NCBI GenBank assembly: GCA_037157565.1
Contig: JAZHRO010000019.1
Span: forward strand, 59,270,501 to 59,334,500
Source: Thalassia testudinum
Taxonomy: Eukaryota > Streptophyta > Magnoliopsida > Alismatales > Hydrocharitaceae
Direction of reading: 5' to 3'
DNA: 64,000 nt
Shown: positions 33,693 to 45,561 of the stretch, in pieces
How positions within the stretch are numbered: position 1 is the stretch's first letter
Layout of the letters: each line of letters opens with the position of its first letter
Notes under the pieces: model-generated
What the model was told of the DNA's origin: nothing
Databases searched by the model: none
The model's input: only the letters and a program-made list of their open reading frames with translations
Position numbers and translations under genes: made by a program

Positions 33693-35193
33693 TCACGCTG
33701 TGGCACCAATGCCTCCAGCACTGCTACCACTTGAATCGCCGTCATCACGATGATCTCTATACTGATGAAGGGACAGGTGATCAATACCTCCCTTTTGAAG
33801 TAATACTAGCAGCTTCTTGATGGTCTTGTTGGATTCCTTGGTTTGCATCGCGTCGTCCCTGACTAGTGTCGTCAGCTCATTGATCCAGTGGTCCTTCTCC
33901 TTGTCTTTGTGACAAAATGCTGCAATCTCCTTCCTCATCTCATGCACCTCAGCTGAAAAGGATGATGCTCCCTTCTCCCATACCACCTTGAAACGATCTC
34001 GCTCCTCCCTATGCTACGTACGTACCCGCCATGCTCAGGTGGCATGACGGTCCGGTAGGCATCCTCTACTGTCAGTGGCTGCTAAACTGTAGTAGAGTTG
34101 GCATCTTCAGGAGGATGCATTAAGTTGATCATATTATCCTGAAAGATATTGAATTACGTTAAGTAATTTCATTTAATTATATAATTATGAAATCAAATAA
34201 AAGTATTGTCTCTTTTAACTTACATGTCTCTATTGGTATGTGTCGTGATGCCACTCTCTATTTCTGTCATCACTGATCTTGCTATGAGTGGTCTCATATA
34301 CTCCCACCCGATCAAGTTGGGCACCTTGATGCTTGGTGGACTATAATAATTTAAAACAGTTAATTTTAACAAAATTAGAAATTTTTGTAATATTTAAAGG
34401 AAAATAATAATTAAAGGTACTTACATATATGGATTTCATTGAGCCTATGCTCCTCCTAACGAAGACATGGGTCTTCGGTGGAGCCTTAGCCCTATTTTCC
34501 TTATTCTTCTTGGCCTACTCCTGAAATAAAGGTATAATTAATTTATTAAATTAGAAATTAGTTAAATAAATGATAACATATGAAATATTTTTACTTGCAT
34601 CGCTGGATCATGCCAATGCTCGCACGCTTCCTTCCAAGTGTGGGGTTGTATCAAAGAAGGTGCATTATGCAATGCCTCATCATGATTCATTTTCTTATAA
34701 AACTAAAAAAATATAATTATAATGTTAGAAATAATATTTGAATTATGGTAAAAGAAATAAACAAATACAGTTAAAATTTATCTTTTACCTTATTCTTCAT
34801 CTCCAATCTCCAATCTTTATGAATCTTCGTTGCGTGCTTAAGGATATATCTGGAGATGTTAGGATCATCGCCCCAATCGAAGGTGGCCTGCATTAGTAAG
34901 AGAATAGAAATTGTTACATAAATTAAACTTATATAAAGCCATGTACATAAGTTATCAATTTTTACCAATTACCTCTAACTCTCGAATGTGCTGCATTTTC
35001 AGGTCATTTGGCACCTTCCTCCAATCGAAGTAGGACAGTGGGATGATCGCCTTCGTCAGCGTACCCAGTCTGCTGACGAATGAAGGACAATCCATTGCTT
35101 CCCCCGCTGGTGTGATTCGCACTGAAATGCCAACCCCATGTGGAATTCTCTCTATGTTCCTGTTCCACGTGGGACCAATTCCCCTACATGCAC
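33693..35193 (-). pseudogene. CACTA TNPA-like protein (plant transposase, En/Spm family)
   Basis: Exons inferred from GT-AG sites on minus: 35193-34973 (GPTWNRNIERIPHGVGI, FVSRLGTLTKAIIPLSYFDW), 34887-34789 (FDWGDDPNISRYILKHATKI), 34702-34595 (HTWKEACEHWHDPAMQ), 34520-34435 (AKKNKENRAKAPPKTHVF), 34340-34224 (IGWEYMRPLIARSVMTEIES) and 34138-33693. This is the Ptta/En/Spm Transposase_24 type, which binds subterminal repeats. The fourth exon has a TAG where relatives have Gln, and the last exon has a stop near its start and a frame change near 34010. The last frame ends TGA at 33693-33695 with a coiled-coil-like region. Confidence 0.75.
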
Positions 35194-35338
35194 CTATAAG
35201 ATAGAATTATAACATAAAATTAAATAACAAATAAATAAATAAATTGTAACATTTACCAAACCTTAAATTCATACTTAAACTGCAGAAGGGTGGTGGTGGT
35301 GCAAAACATCCCGGCTAAGAAGGATCTAGGTCAGCCAT

Positions 35339-35448
35339 CTACTCTGGCTGATCATCCAAGTCAATGTCTTCCTCATCATCTGAAGTACTATCCTCCTCCT
35401 CATCGGCAGCTGCATCCTCGTCATAGTCAGAATCCTCTGCTGGTAGAT
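35339..35448 (-). pseudogene. Acidic C-terminal tail of the CACTA TNPD-like transposase
   Basis: On minus the frame reads LPAEDSDYDEDAAADEEEDS and continues DEEDIDLDDQPE to a TAG at 35341-35339. An acidic tail just upstream of the TNPA-like gene is what CACTA transposase genes show. Only this end remains; the rest is cut off at 35449. Confidence 0.6.
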
Positions 35449-38038
35449 TGATGAGTTGCGACTAGTTAAATTGCCTAAGTTAAGCTAGAAAATAGGTTAA
35501 ACACTATCAAGTTAACATATAAAAGGGGTTAAGTGTGGGAAATAGAGAAAAAGACCTAAAACATCAATTTTGTGCTAAAAAAGCATAATTAGGTCATTAA
35601 ATGAGATATTCTTTTAAATAAGGTTAAATGGTGATCCAAGTGCAAATTGAACACACAAATGAGTTTAAAAGTTCAAATCAAAAGTATAATTAACTTCTCA
35701 AATGTTCAATTAAGCTTCTATAAAAACTTGGGTGCATTTGGACATCATTACGTCCTTGCATTTAAATATTTACATTTAGGTCCTTAGTACATCACATTTC
35801 ATTCATAGAAAATTAGCCAAGGACCTACTTGAAGACCGCAAGGACCTATTTGTATTCCCTTAAGGATTGCTATAAAACGTTTCTTAACCACTTATGGGCT
35901 ACTGCACAATTTCTCTACCCCTTCGCTGAGGGGCTTTTCTTGTAAAAGCACCAACGCACCTGCAGCTTGCAAACACTGTAGCGTGCATGAACTCTTAAGA
36001 TCGTGACTGTTGATCTCCTACACCTAACTCGATCTGCGGCTCACCTTGATTGGAAGCTTCGTGCAGATCGGCGTGTGCGATCACCACCTCACCCAGATTC
36101 CATCCAATGGCCGCTTTTTGATTTGAGCTTGCGCATGCTCTCTCCTCAAATCCCCATCACCCATGCCCTTGGAGACTAATCGCACCACCTCGGTGCTCTG
36201 ATTCACTATCACTCTACTTAAAGAGCTTTGTAGCTACGCACGCGGGAGATCGCTCCCTTCTACACCTCTCGAGCCGATCGTTCTTCCCCTCCAGCTACTC
36301 TCCCCACCTTTCCCTATTTTCATGGCCATCGGCTGTGAAATTCCACTTCTTCATTGATCTCTTCGTGCTAAGGACTCCGTAGCACCGGAGGGCGACCCAA
36401 AACTCCACTAGTGAGTTTTCACTCCGTTGGAGCACTTCCTCCCTTCGTTTATCCTCTCCATCCACCGGGTGGAGATCCAAAGGTTCCATTCCTCCATTTA
36501 GATTAGGTTTACTGCTTTCTAGATTAGCTATAGTGTTAGTTAGAGTAGTTTAGTAGTAGAAATTAGATGTAGACTAGTTTTGATCTGTGCGTGACTATAG
36601 TGTAGTTTAGTAGATTTAGAGTAGAATTCACACTACACCTCCTCTGATCATTTCAAATTAGAGGAGACGAATTACCCTCTTCTGATTGATCGTATTTCTT
36701 CCCCTTCATATTTCCATTCTGCATTCTATTTTCCTTTGATTTTAATTTCGTTAATCACCCCTTCATTAGATCTAATTTCAGATCTGAGAGCTTTGGATCT
36801 CAGATCTGAAATTAGCATCATAACCCATCTTGGGAGGTTTCCCATTCACTCCATCAATCCACAAAGATCCCTTGATTGTGTTTTATGTCCAATTCATTGA
36901 TTTGGAATTTATTTTGAGCATTCATTGATTTGAATCGAGCTTTTCGAGGTTTAAGGAGCTTGATGAGGTATTATGCAAGGATTTTAATGATTTTGAGCTT
37001 TAGATTTGATTTTTAATTTCTGGATGAGCATATGTCTGAATCAAGCCTTGTGTTGGAGAGTTTGCCCAAGGATAATCAGTGAAACTGATTTGAGGTCAAA
37101 CGAGGATCCAATTGATTCTGGATTAATCACGAGATCATCTTGAGCATCAAACAATGATGCTTAGGCAGATCAGATGATCATTTAGATATCAAATCACATT
37201 AAAAGCCCAAATTAGGAGACATTTCACCCTCCATGCATCCACTTTCATGATCTGATATTGGAGGATTGGTTGAGATTTTAAAAGGTTCTTTAGAAGAAGA
37301 TTTGAAATGGTTTTCAAAGGGGCTTGATATTCTATTTTTATAAGCAAAAGTTTCAAATATTCCTATTTGATTTCAAGGAGATTTTTAGACAAGAATTACT
37401 TTCTGATTTGGGCAGTAAATGATCCCAGATCAAACTTTCTTAAGTCAGATCTTGGATGATCTTGGTAATGAAATCCACAATAGATAGTTGAAATTAAAGG
37501 AAATGGCTGCAACAACAGGCTTTGAAAATGAATTTTCAGATGTCTAGAATTTTTCTATGGCATCTGGAATTACTTAGGATGTTTGAACTCCTTTTGGATG
37601 ATCTGAAGTAAGTGACACAACAGTAGCAGCAGACCCTATAGCTGCTATTTCAGCAGCTGTAGGAGTTGGTTTGGCTGAAATTCAACTGCTGCATGAGCTT
37701 CTTTGGTTTGATGTAGTGGACAGTGAGCTAGGATTTTAGCTATTTAAAATAGCTGACACATTGTAAATGTTGTAATTTAGGTATACAAGCTTCCATGTAC
37801 TGTTATGTAATTTCAAATTTAATTTGGAATGGCTTGATTCATGTTTAATTCCTTCTTTGTCAGCTAAATTGTGTTCCTAACTGTCCAACATTTAAAATAA
37901 ATGTAAAATGAAATGGAATGCATGATATTATTATTTCATATCTTGTAGAACATGTTTAGAACACATATGAGTGCTTCCACTGCTTATTCAACCCTCAAAC
38001 ATAACTTTAGGTCTTAAGTTCTCTTTGAAAACACTCTT
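35449..38038 (+). mobile_element. Unassigned insertion, probably an LTR, interrupting the CACTA element
   Basis: Coding similarity to CACTA stops at 35448 and TGATGAGTTGCG begins at 35449, the same start type as the Athila LTRs here. CTATAAAACG at about 35871 followed by pyrimidine-rich sequence looks like a promoter. No primer site, polypurine tract, partner or coding region was found. At 38039 the next LTR begins. Confidence 0.4.
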
Positions 38039-39141
38039 TGATGAGAACACCATCATGAGCCATAACTATCTCAATTTAGTCATTATTAAGGAATAAATGC
38101 TCCTACATAACTACCAGAGAGCCATAATTCATTGCATAATCATTTTAAGAGAAAGATAAGAAACCAGGGTTAAAACTGTAATTTTACCATCATATCTTGA
38201 ATGAAGAACAACCAAAGGTTTTCTAGGGGGTAATTAAGGGTCATATGGTCTTAAATATCCAACAAGTGGGTTAATATAGACAGAAAAGGGATTTTACGTG
38301 TTTTGAGAATTAAATAACTTCTGAAATCCTAAAAATAGACTTGCTTAATTAACTGAGGTTTTGGTCATGATAAAATTTATCTAAACCCTCTAAAATTCAT
38401 AGAAAAATATTCTATAGGATTTGGTACCTTCAATTTGACCATCAGAACTCGTCTTGACCCAAAATAGAGTCTCAGACTGACATTTGCGTTAATTTGGGTT
38501 TTTACATAAATTACCTAGAAAAACTAGGTCAAAACCAAAATCCAACTTTACCATTGGATTCCTTAGGTCAAAATTAGGTTTTCATCAAAATTTGAGCCCA
38601 ATTTGAAACTGTCTTGACCTAGTTTGCAATTTGGTCCTATTTGATTCTTTTATATCACACATATGCCCTTAAATTTCAAAATCCTTACAAAAAGGCTCTT
38701 AGCTTTGTCATCATTTTCACAAAAGGGTCTCTGCTGCCATGAATCGTATTCCTACAAACTTTGACGACTCAAATTTGGCAAGTTCTCGATTCCTTGACGA
38801 ATCCATCTCAGATTTGAAAGGGAAGTTCGTTAAGGAATTCCCTTCCTTTTGAGCCGATTCCCAAGCTCTCAAACTTTCCCAATCTCTCATGTGAATGCAT
38901 GAGAGAGTAGGGTATCCTAGAATTCCTATCTCCGGTGAAGCTTTCCAAGCATGCTTCCCAACCTCAAAACTCCCTCCAAAGGCCCATAAAAGGACCCTTA
39001 AATCATACTGAACTTCTTAGACTTGATTTCGGCCTAGAACACCATAAGCTCCTCCCTCCTTGTTTGGTTGGAAAGCTCCAGCAACTTCCTCTGACTCCCA
39101 TTGTTTGACCACAAAACTAGTGGCAGATTTGTCTTCCCTGT
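38039..39141 (+). repeat. Athila-type LTR, 5' part (interrupted by element C)
   Basis: Starts TGATGAGAACACCATCATGAGCC and aligns with the reverse complement of LTR C over its length, including CCCTCTAAAATTCATAGAAAAATAT and CCATTGGATTCC. TATA-like CATAAAAGG is at 38984-38992 and the U3 hairpin at about 38882-38907. No polypurine tract precedes it, so it is a 5' LTR or a solo LTR. It continues at 49566. Confidence 0.88.
39137..39141. repeat. Target site duplication CCTGT, left of element C
   Basis: CCTGT abuts TGTTTACA and recurs at 49566-49570 directly after the right LTR. Confidence 0.92.
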
Positions 39142-39218
39142 TGTTTACATAGAAGGCGAGATCGGTTTATAAATAATAAATACTGCGTCGTAGTATAGTT
39201 GAAATTGCCTTGTAAACA
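39142..39218 (-). other. Terminal stem-loop of the LTR next to the primer site (left copy)
   Basis: TGTTTAC (39142-39148) pairs with GTAAACA (39212-39218), and AAGGC (39153-39157) with GCCTT (39207-39211), with a 4-base bulge. The right copy (46762-46838) forms the same stem with AAGGTGA and TCACCTT. Confidence 0.7.
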
Positions 39219-41970
39219 AATAAGAATTTTTATTACTCGAATGTTTAGTCCGAGGTTGAACATAGGGAGAAAATGGAATTTATGCACTAATCTCAATAGA
39301 TGTAATTTGAACACTTAAAGTTACTCAAAATCTACTTCAAAATATAACATAGGAGTTTATGAATACTAAAATGTAGCAATAAAAGAGAAATTGAGAGGAA
39401 TAGAATAAAAAGTTTGATTCTTCTTCTCTTGGCTCTCTCTTTAGCTTCCTCTTATTTTCTTCTTTGGTTCTTCTTTCCTTCTCTGCATTCTCCTTCTTGG
39501 CTTCTTTTCTTTCTTTTCCTATTTGACTTTCTTCTTTGGATCTTCTCTGACTTTAGCTCTTTTTACTTTAGCCGTGCCTTCTTTCTTCTTCTTTGATTTC
39601 TCCTTCCTTCTTCCTTGGCTTTGGCTCTTCTTTCCTTCTTCTTCTGCCTTCTCTACCTTTTTTCCTTGGCTTCTGACTTCGTTCTTTCTCTTTCTTCTTC
39701 AGTTGCACCTTCTCCTTCTTTCTTTATTTCTTTAGCTTCCTCAGCTTCTGCCCTTTTCCTCCTTAGCTCCTCTGCAGCTGTAGCTTCCTCTCCCTTCTTC
39801 CTTTCCCTGCAAACAGGAGTGCAAAACCTACCCCTACCCTCCCTCGCATATGCTCTCTCTCTTTGTCTCTCTTGGGTTCGCTCCCAGAGCCAATCGGGTA
39901 TATGGGTTGGGTCAAGCGCACCCGGGTCCAGGCTCACCGGTGTGGGTGGTGCGCGAGGAGTGCAGGGTAAACGGGTCAGGCAGCCAGGCTCGCGTAGCGT
40001 GGGTTGCGGACGAGGTGGGTGAGCGGGTGAGGGGACCTCACCCCATGTTCAGAGGCAACCAAGAGAAAACACAAAAACAATTTAAAGTACTCAACACACT
40101 TCAAACTTTTCGAGGTGGGACTAAAAGTCCCACCCACTTCTCACGCACCTGCAGGAGGTTGCCTTGCCTAATTGCTGCAGCTATGACACCTCTCAAAGTC
40201 AATTGCCTAGCTGAATGCGCGTATGAGGTGAATCCGCATCACCTGGGACTTGAGACCTGGAGCGCAACTGCTTGGAGCGAGCTTGTGAGCTTATTCGAGT
40301 CTGCGCTAATGGCGACGGAGGCTCGATCCCGCGATCAATCAATATGGCCTTGCGGCCTCATTAAACCACATAGGAAGCTTTTTTGTGCCATGACAAAGGT
40401 GCTACGGTAGGCGATTGGCTGCGGGGTGACCTAGGCGTGCGTGCCTAGGTCGGTCTGTGGCCGTGAAAGTGGGTTTGGTCTGGGGGAGTTTGTGGAGGTG
40501 ATGGCGGTCGATGGAGATGGGGAAAGTGCTCAGTGGATGATGGTGAAGGTTCTAGGGGTTTGGTGAGGTGGATGGAGGTGTGGAGGTGACGGAGACACCT
40601 CGTTGGTGGTCTGCCGAAGGTGGAGAAGGCGGCGGTGGTCTGTGGTGTCGAGGGTTTGAAAATAGAAATAAAGAAGGGAGAAATGAAGAGAGGAGAGAGG
40701 GGAAGAGATCTAACCTACTTAAGGGACGAAGGGAGATAAGAGGGCAGCTGGCGCGTACTTGCCACTGTTGGAGACGAAGGTGCCAGTAGGGGGTGACGGC
40801 GACGACGAAGGGGTGTTTGGCACCAGCACTGGTAAGGTGCGACGCGGAGGAAGGTGGTGAAGACAACTCTGCCACTGGTATTTTGGTAGGGAGACGAGAA
40901 GGAGGAGTATTCGGAGCTCGCTGGACACTTGGTCGGAGGAGAAGGGAAGAAATTAGAGGGTTTTCTTTGGCCAAGCTAAGCTGAATCTGAGCGGCAGGGA
41001 CAGGGGGTCCTTTTATAGGTACTAGTAGAGGTCCTTGTGCTTGGAAGGCAAGCTTCCAAGCATAAGTATCCTTGTTAGAGATAGAATGTGCGAGAGATAC
41101 CCATGTCTCTCGAGCATTCGCACGAGAGATTGGGTGTGAATCAAGGCTGGAGATTACATTCAGATGATAGGGAATTCCTTAGAGAATCTCCCTTTCAAAT
41201 TTGAGAGGGGATCTCTGAGGAATCAGGGAGAAATCCTCCTTGAATCCTCGCCGGAGTAGGACTCCTCCGTTGTAATGGCAGAGGGACCTAACTGCAAAGA
41301 GTGACGAGGAAGATATGGGGGTCTGCGCAATGGTTTTCAAAAGCTAAGGGTCAAAATGTAATTGGGTGGACTGTTTTGCAAAGTAGGTCATGGTGACCTC
41401 CTCTTAGGTCCAAATTTTGGTACAAACCTAAGTTTGACCTAAGTACAAACCTAATTTTGACCTAAGGAATCCAATGGTGAAGTTGGATTTTATGTTTGAC
41501 CATGTTTGACTGGATATTTTGCATAAAAACCCAAATTAGGGCAAATAATTAGCCAAGACCCCTATTTAGGTCAAAATAGGCCAAATTGAAGGTTCTCTAC
41601 CCTAGGGGATATTTTTCTATGAATTTTAGAGGGTTTAGTTTATTGTTATCCTAACTAGAACCTTGTTGAATTATGTGAGTCTATTTTAGGGTTGCAAGAA
41701 GTCATTTAATTCTTAGATTGCACATGAACCCATTTCTGATTGAATCGACCCACTTTTTATCTTGTTAAGACTAAATGACCTATGTTTAGCCCCTGAGAAA
41801 TCCCGTTGATGTACTGCAATGGTAAAATTATAGTTTTACCCTTTATTTCTTATTTTCTTCTCAAAACAGTTATTCCTTGAATTAGGCCCTTCTCTAGGGT
41901 ATGTAGGAGCTTTTGTTCTCTTTTCTATGTCAAAATGAGCTAGATAGGGCTCAAGATGGTGTTCCCATCA
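39142..41970 (-). repeat. 3' LTR of element C
   Basis: Read on minus: TGATGGGAACACC at 41970 to TGTAAACA at 39142. TATA box at 41009-41019 (CCTATAAAAGG on minus). A pyrimidine-rich tract at 39410-39800 (+) yields spurious low-complexity frames. A short duplication is at about 41415-41465. Confidence 0.95.
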
Positions 41971-41982
41971 TACCCCCATGCC
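41971..41982 (-). promoter_or_regulatory. Polypurine tract at the 3' LTR, element C
   Basis: GGCATGGGGGTA on minus, directly followed by the LTR start TGATGG. Confidence 0.85.
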
Positions 41983-42419
41983 TAGCTTTTGCTAGTCCTT
42001 TAGCAAAATTTTAAGGTTTTAACTTCTGTTCTAGACCATGAGTTTCTTTCACCAGTTATGATAAGTGCTTTTCTTTTTTTTTCTTTTTGATTAGGTTAGA
42101 ATGCCAACAATGGGCATAGAGGTACTCAAGTACTGACCAAGATCCGACCTGACCAGCTCTAGCCTCGGTCCTTCGCGAAGGTTTTTAAGGCCTGCAGGAA
42201 CTATCCTAAGGTTCGTTGGACTCTGCGGTTAAAGCATCCGTGCTTGAGACATATTTTAGCCGTGGTTCAGTTTGTGGTGCATTTTTGTGTAAGAGAGTGA
42301 CAGAGAATTTATTTGTTTGGAGAGTTTTCTCTCTCTTCTCTTTTTATTTCTAGCTTCGGATTGGCTTCTCAACACTGTCTGTATCGGATTCCTCGTCCCC
42401 ATCATCAATCTTCAAAGGT

Positions 42420-42573
42420 CCCTAGCAATCGATGCTTCGTGATAGCATCTCCCATGGCAACCCCCAGAACCCTGGCTTTCGAGATTTTGAGATAATCCCA
42501 CCCATTGGTGTTCTGTAGCCAAATCCAGACCCTGGCAATCGACATTTCGTGATAATGCCACCCATGGCATCTG
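42420..42573 (-). repeat. Three-unit tandem repeat of about 50-60 bp
   Basis: Units begin CCCTAGC or CCCTGGC and contain TCGTGATAAT-like and CCCATGGC blocks. The same three-unit array lies in element D at 53619-53767. Confidence 0.7.
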
Positions 42574-43314
42574 AACCAACAAGGTGCTTACGTGCCCCCA
42601 GTAGGATATGTAAATATCCTAGGAGACAAGCACTGAGGAGATGACATGTTGTTATGCATCTTCGAGGGGAATTTCTCGTCTCTCCGCGTTGGGAAATCGT
42701 CTAAATCAACTTGTGTTGATCGGCCGCTCCTAATCTAGGCAACTTTTTTCAGAATATTTAAACGCTCTTGCGTGATTTTGATAGTTATGCGCACTGAACT
42801 AGACTGTGTGTGGATTGGGGTGCTTAGGTTACCGAGTCCCACAAATCGAAGGTCAGTTAACGAGGCCAAATACTCCTTAAGCCTTAGATCTAATACTTAA
42901 GCTTTGCATTTTCCCCAACCTCTTGAGGATTATCCATATCTTAGAGGATACTTGAATTTTTAAGGCTAAGAGTCTAGCCCAAAAGGCATAAGATCAGCAT
43001 TCCTACTAATCTCTTTTTGTGTCTCATTAGCACTTTTTTCCTATTTTTCTCTTTTCTTGATGTGGTCTAGAACTTCGGTTAATACCTTAATTTCTTATTA
43101 ATGATAATCTCTTTTTTTTCTTTTTCATTTCTGTTCCTTTTTGTCATTTTTCTCTTTTCCTCCTCATGTTTTGTATAGTCCTCAAAAATTTTCTCTCCCC
43201 TCCATTTTTTTATTCTTTTTCACAATTTTCTAATTTTTTGGTATTTTTGACATATGTGAATTTTTTTGTGAGAATCCTTCTAACTTTTCTTGGTTTTTGT
43301 ATGTATGCACTTTA

Positions 43315-43329
43315 CCACCCCCCCATGCC
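43315..43329 (-). promoter_or_regulatory. Internal polypurine tract, element C
   Basis: GGCATGGGGGGGTGG on minus, identical to 8721-8735 of element A, 1.3 kb from the LTR-adjacent tract. Confidence 0.6.
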
Positions 43330-43765
43330 TAAGTTTTGCAATGTCCTCATTGTAAACGGAGGGTGTGAAAATAGTGTAGGGTTCAGGGACCTAGAACATG
43401 ATTTATCGGGTGGGTGAATGGGTCTGGAATGACTGATGCGGACGATTTCAAGCTCTGGTACGTGTACCAGAGGTGGGATCAACTGTTCTAAGGCTGAACT
43501 CAGGGTGCAATAGATGTGAAGTATAGATGGATAATCAGATGGTTCTCAGGTTTTTGGAATGACGGGTTGCCTCCCGTTAAGCGCTAAATTCAACACCTTC
43601 ATCCGAGCAGGAAATGGGATGGAGAGGGAGTGGTCAAATCAGCAGAGTTTTGTAGAACAAGCACCTTGATTAAGAGCCTAGTTGGTCCAACCAGGTGCTT
43701 ATTGAGATCAACAGGATGATGATGCAGCCCAAACCCAATCAATCTGGTGGGTTGATAAATGTAGA

Positions 43766-45561
43766 TCAAGAGATGTGGACCCACCATATGCTATGAAGCT
43801 CAGATGGATGTGGAAGTGTAAATTCGGGTTTTGGCTGAGTCGAATCAGCCTGGTCAGAGTAGGGATTTGTGAAGTAATCAGTGAATGATGCAGAAGCCCT
43901 ACAGGGGTGATCAGAGAATGATGGAGCATGGTTTTTAGTCTGATCAATGTTTGATACCCGATGTATGTGTGGAGTTAAATCATCTGCAATCGGCTCAGTG
44001 AGAGGGGAATCAGAATAGAAATTGAGTCCGATTGCGGGTCGGGGTTGAAAATGAGTTTTGATCGATTCTGTATATTCGGAAGAGGTGGCTTCAATGATAA
44101 TTGTGTATGAGGGCTCTTCTAGAAAGGAGTTACAGGTGGTTTCATGTAGAGAGTCCTCGTAATAGCTCTCAAAGTTGAAGGTGAATGCTTGGCGAGTGTT
44201 TGTAGGATGCGGGAAACCTGAGTTGAGAAAAGATTCGAACTCTGGGTTGCAATCACTCTTGGCATTTTCTGGTTTTGATTCCTGAGGATCGAAAAGAAAT
44301 GATTCCATGTCACTAGAACTTGAACTTAAATCAGTTATCTCAAGAACCGAGACCTCAGAGTCAGAGTCAGAGAATGAATCATGTGAGCTGAGGTCATAGA
44401 TTGGCTCGTAATATTCAGGAAGCAGAGTCTCTCCAAAATCATGGTCAGATTCGAAATCGTTGGAGATATTGCGAAAATCAAGTTCTGAATGAGATTCGAG
44501 ATCATGAGTTCCACCACAGAATAAATCATATGATGTAGATTCAGCAGCCTGACTGGGATCTAGCCTATATGTAAATTTTGAGCTTAAAAAGGTGTCCTTA
44601 TTTGGTTTAGGCTCGAGTTCTAGGTTTGTGGGAAAGACCCAATCAACACCCCACTTGTCCAACTCCTCGGTTTCTGTATCGTAAATTAGCGTGATTTCCA
44701 AAAAATCGATCTGATTCTCTAAGGATGTTGGAGAGGGATATTCATCAAATAGAGGCCCAGAATCATATTCTTCATTGAAAATTTGATCATCTTCATATAG
44801 GGCCTCGTAATCTTCCTAATAAGTTTAAGATCCAGATTCTAGGCTTAGGATGTGGGTTGAATTACTAGAATCTCGGTCCGAATAACCTTCGAGGGTCACC
44901 TTATCAGAATAAGGGGTGGGATTTACACCCTCGAGAGGTTCAGTGCTAATCTCATCATTGCAGGAGTTTTGGAATTCTAAGCTTGGTGATCCATGGTCTA
45001 TGGTTGGCTCTACATTGTGTTTTCCTGCAATTGGAACCTCCCAACCTTCTTCATTATCAGGCACATTGTACTTCTTCTGGGATGGGAATCCATAACGACT
45101 CTGTGCCTCAAACCCGAGATCTAGGAAATCGGATTGATCCTCAATATTGTTCCAAGATGATTCATCATCTGTCTAAGGCATGTACGGGTATTTTTGATCG
45201 ATAATTTGTTTCAATAATCTCATCATCTCTTCCTATTTTTCAAGATCATCTTGGTGTTGTTCCCAAAGTACAGGATTTGTTATTCATTGAAGGTATTCAA
45301 AGTTGTGTAATTTTTCTATCTCAATGTATCCTGTTATGAGAATGTCCTGGGTTGATCCGTTTGTGGCTTCAGTCAATAATACTTGGGCACAGTTTATGAT
45401 GAAGGTTATGGTGTTGGTACATTAACCTGAATGTCTTTTGTTGGTGTTGGGGTTTTATATTCAATTTCATAGAATTCAAGGGCATCCTTAATCATCCTAT
45501 CTCTCATGGATCTCTGTGATTCAGGTTTTTTGAAAGGTAGTCCTAAGTAATTTAGTTGCAT
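43766..45561 (-). pseudogene. Acidic Ser/Asp/Glu-rich protein of element C
   Basis: No known domain recognised. The likely start is ATG at 45561 (MQLNYLGLPFKKPESQRSMR). A frame change follows near 45410; from there to the end at 43766 the frame is constant, about 550 codons, with several stops (near 45285, 45225 and 45175, and at 44825 and about 44816), some fitting CAG to TAG. The last 311 residues are open and rich in Asp, Glu, Ser and Phe/Tyr (DLESHSELDFRNISNDF; SDHDFGETLLPEYYEPIYDL). There is no zinc knuckle, DDE, RT or protease motif. It occupies the place of gag-pol. It could be a diverged gag-like or regulatory factor; unknown. Confidence 0.65.

Larger units (their letters stand above)
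32933..35448 (-). mobile_element. CACTA (En/Spm) transposon, left part
   Basis: CACTACAAGAATATTGCG at 32933 is a CACTA-type terminal repeat. It is followed by about 550 bases of subterminal repeats and, on minus, by a TNPA-like gene and the acidic tail of an upstream gene. The right part is cut at 35449 by another insertion and the other terminal repeat is not in the window. Insertion interrupts the Harbinger transposase reading frame. Confidence 0.85.
41983..43765 (-). other. 3' noncoding region of element C
   Basis: Homologous to 53184-54700 of element D. It contains a three-unit tandem repeat (42420-42573), a pyrimidine-rich tract (43100-43300 on +) and the internal polypurine tract. No coding region seen. 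Confidence 0.7.

Noticed and set aside
39414..39735. Leu/Phe/Ser-rich frames that look like membrane proteins, also at 47235-47500, 50651-51113 and 61689-61969
   Set aside because: They come from CTT/TTC-rich tracts in the LTRs, appear in several frames at once and have no start context or domain.
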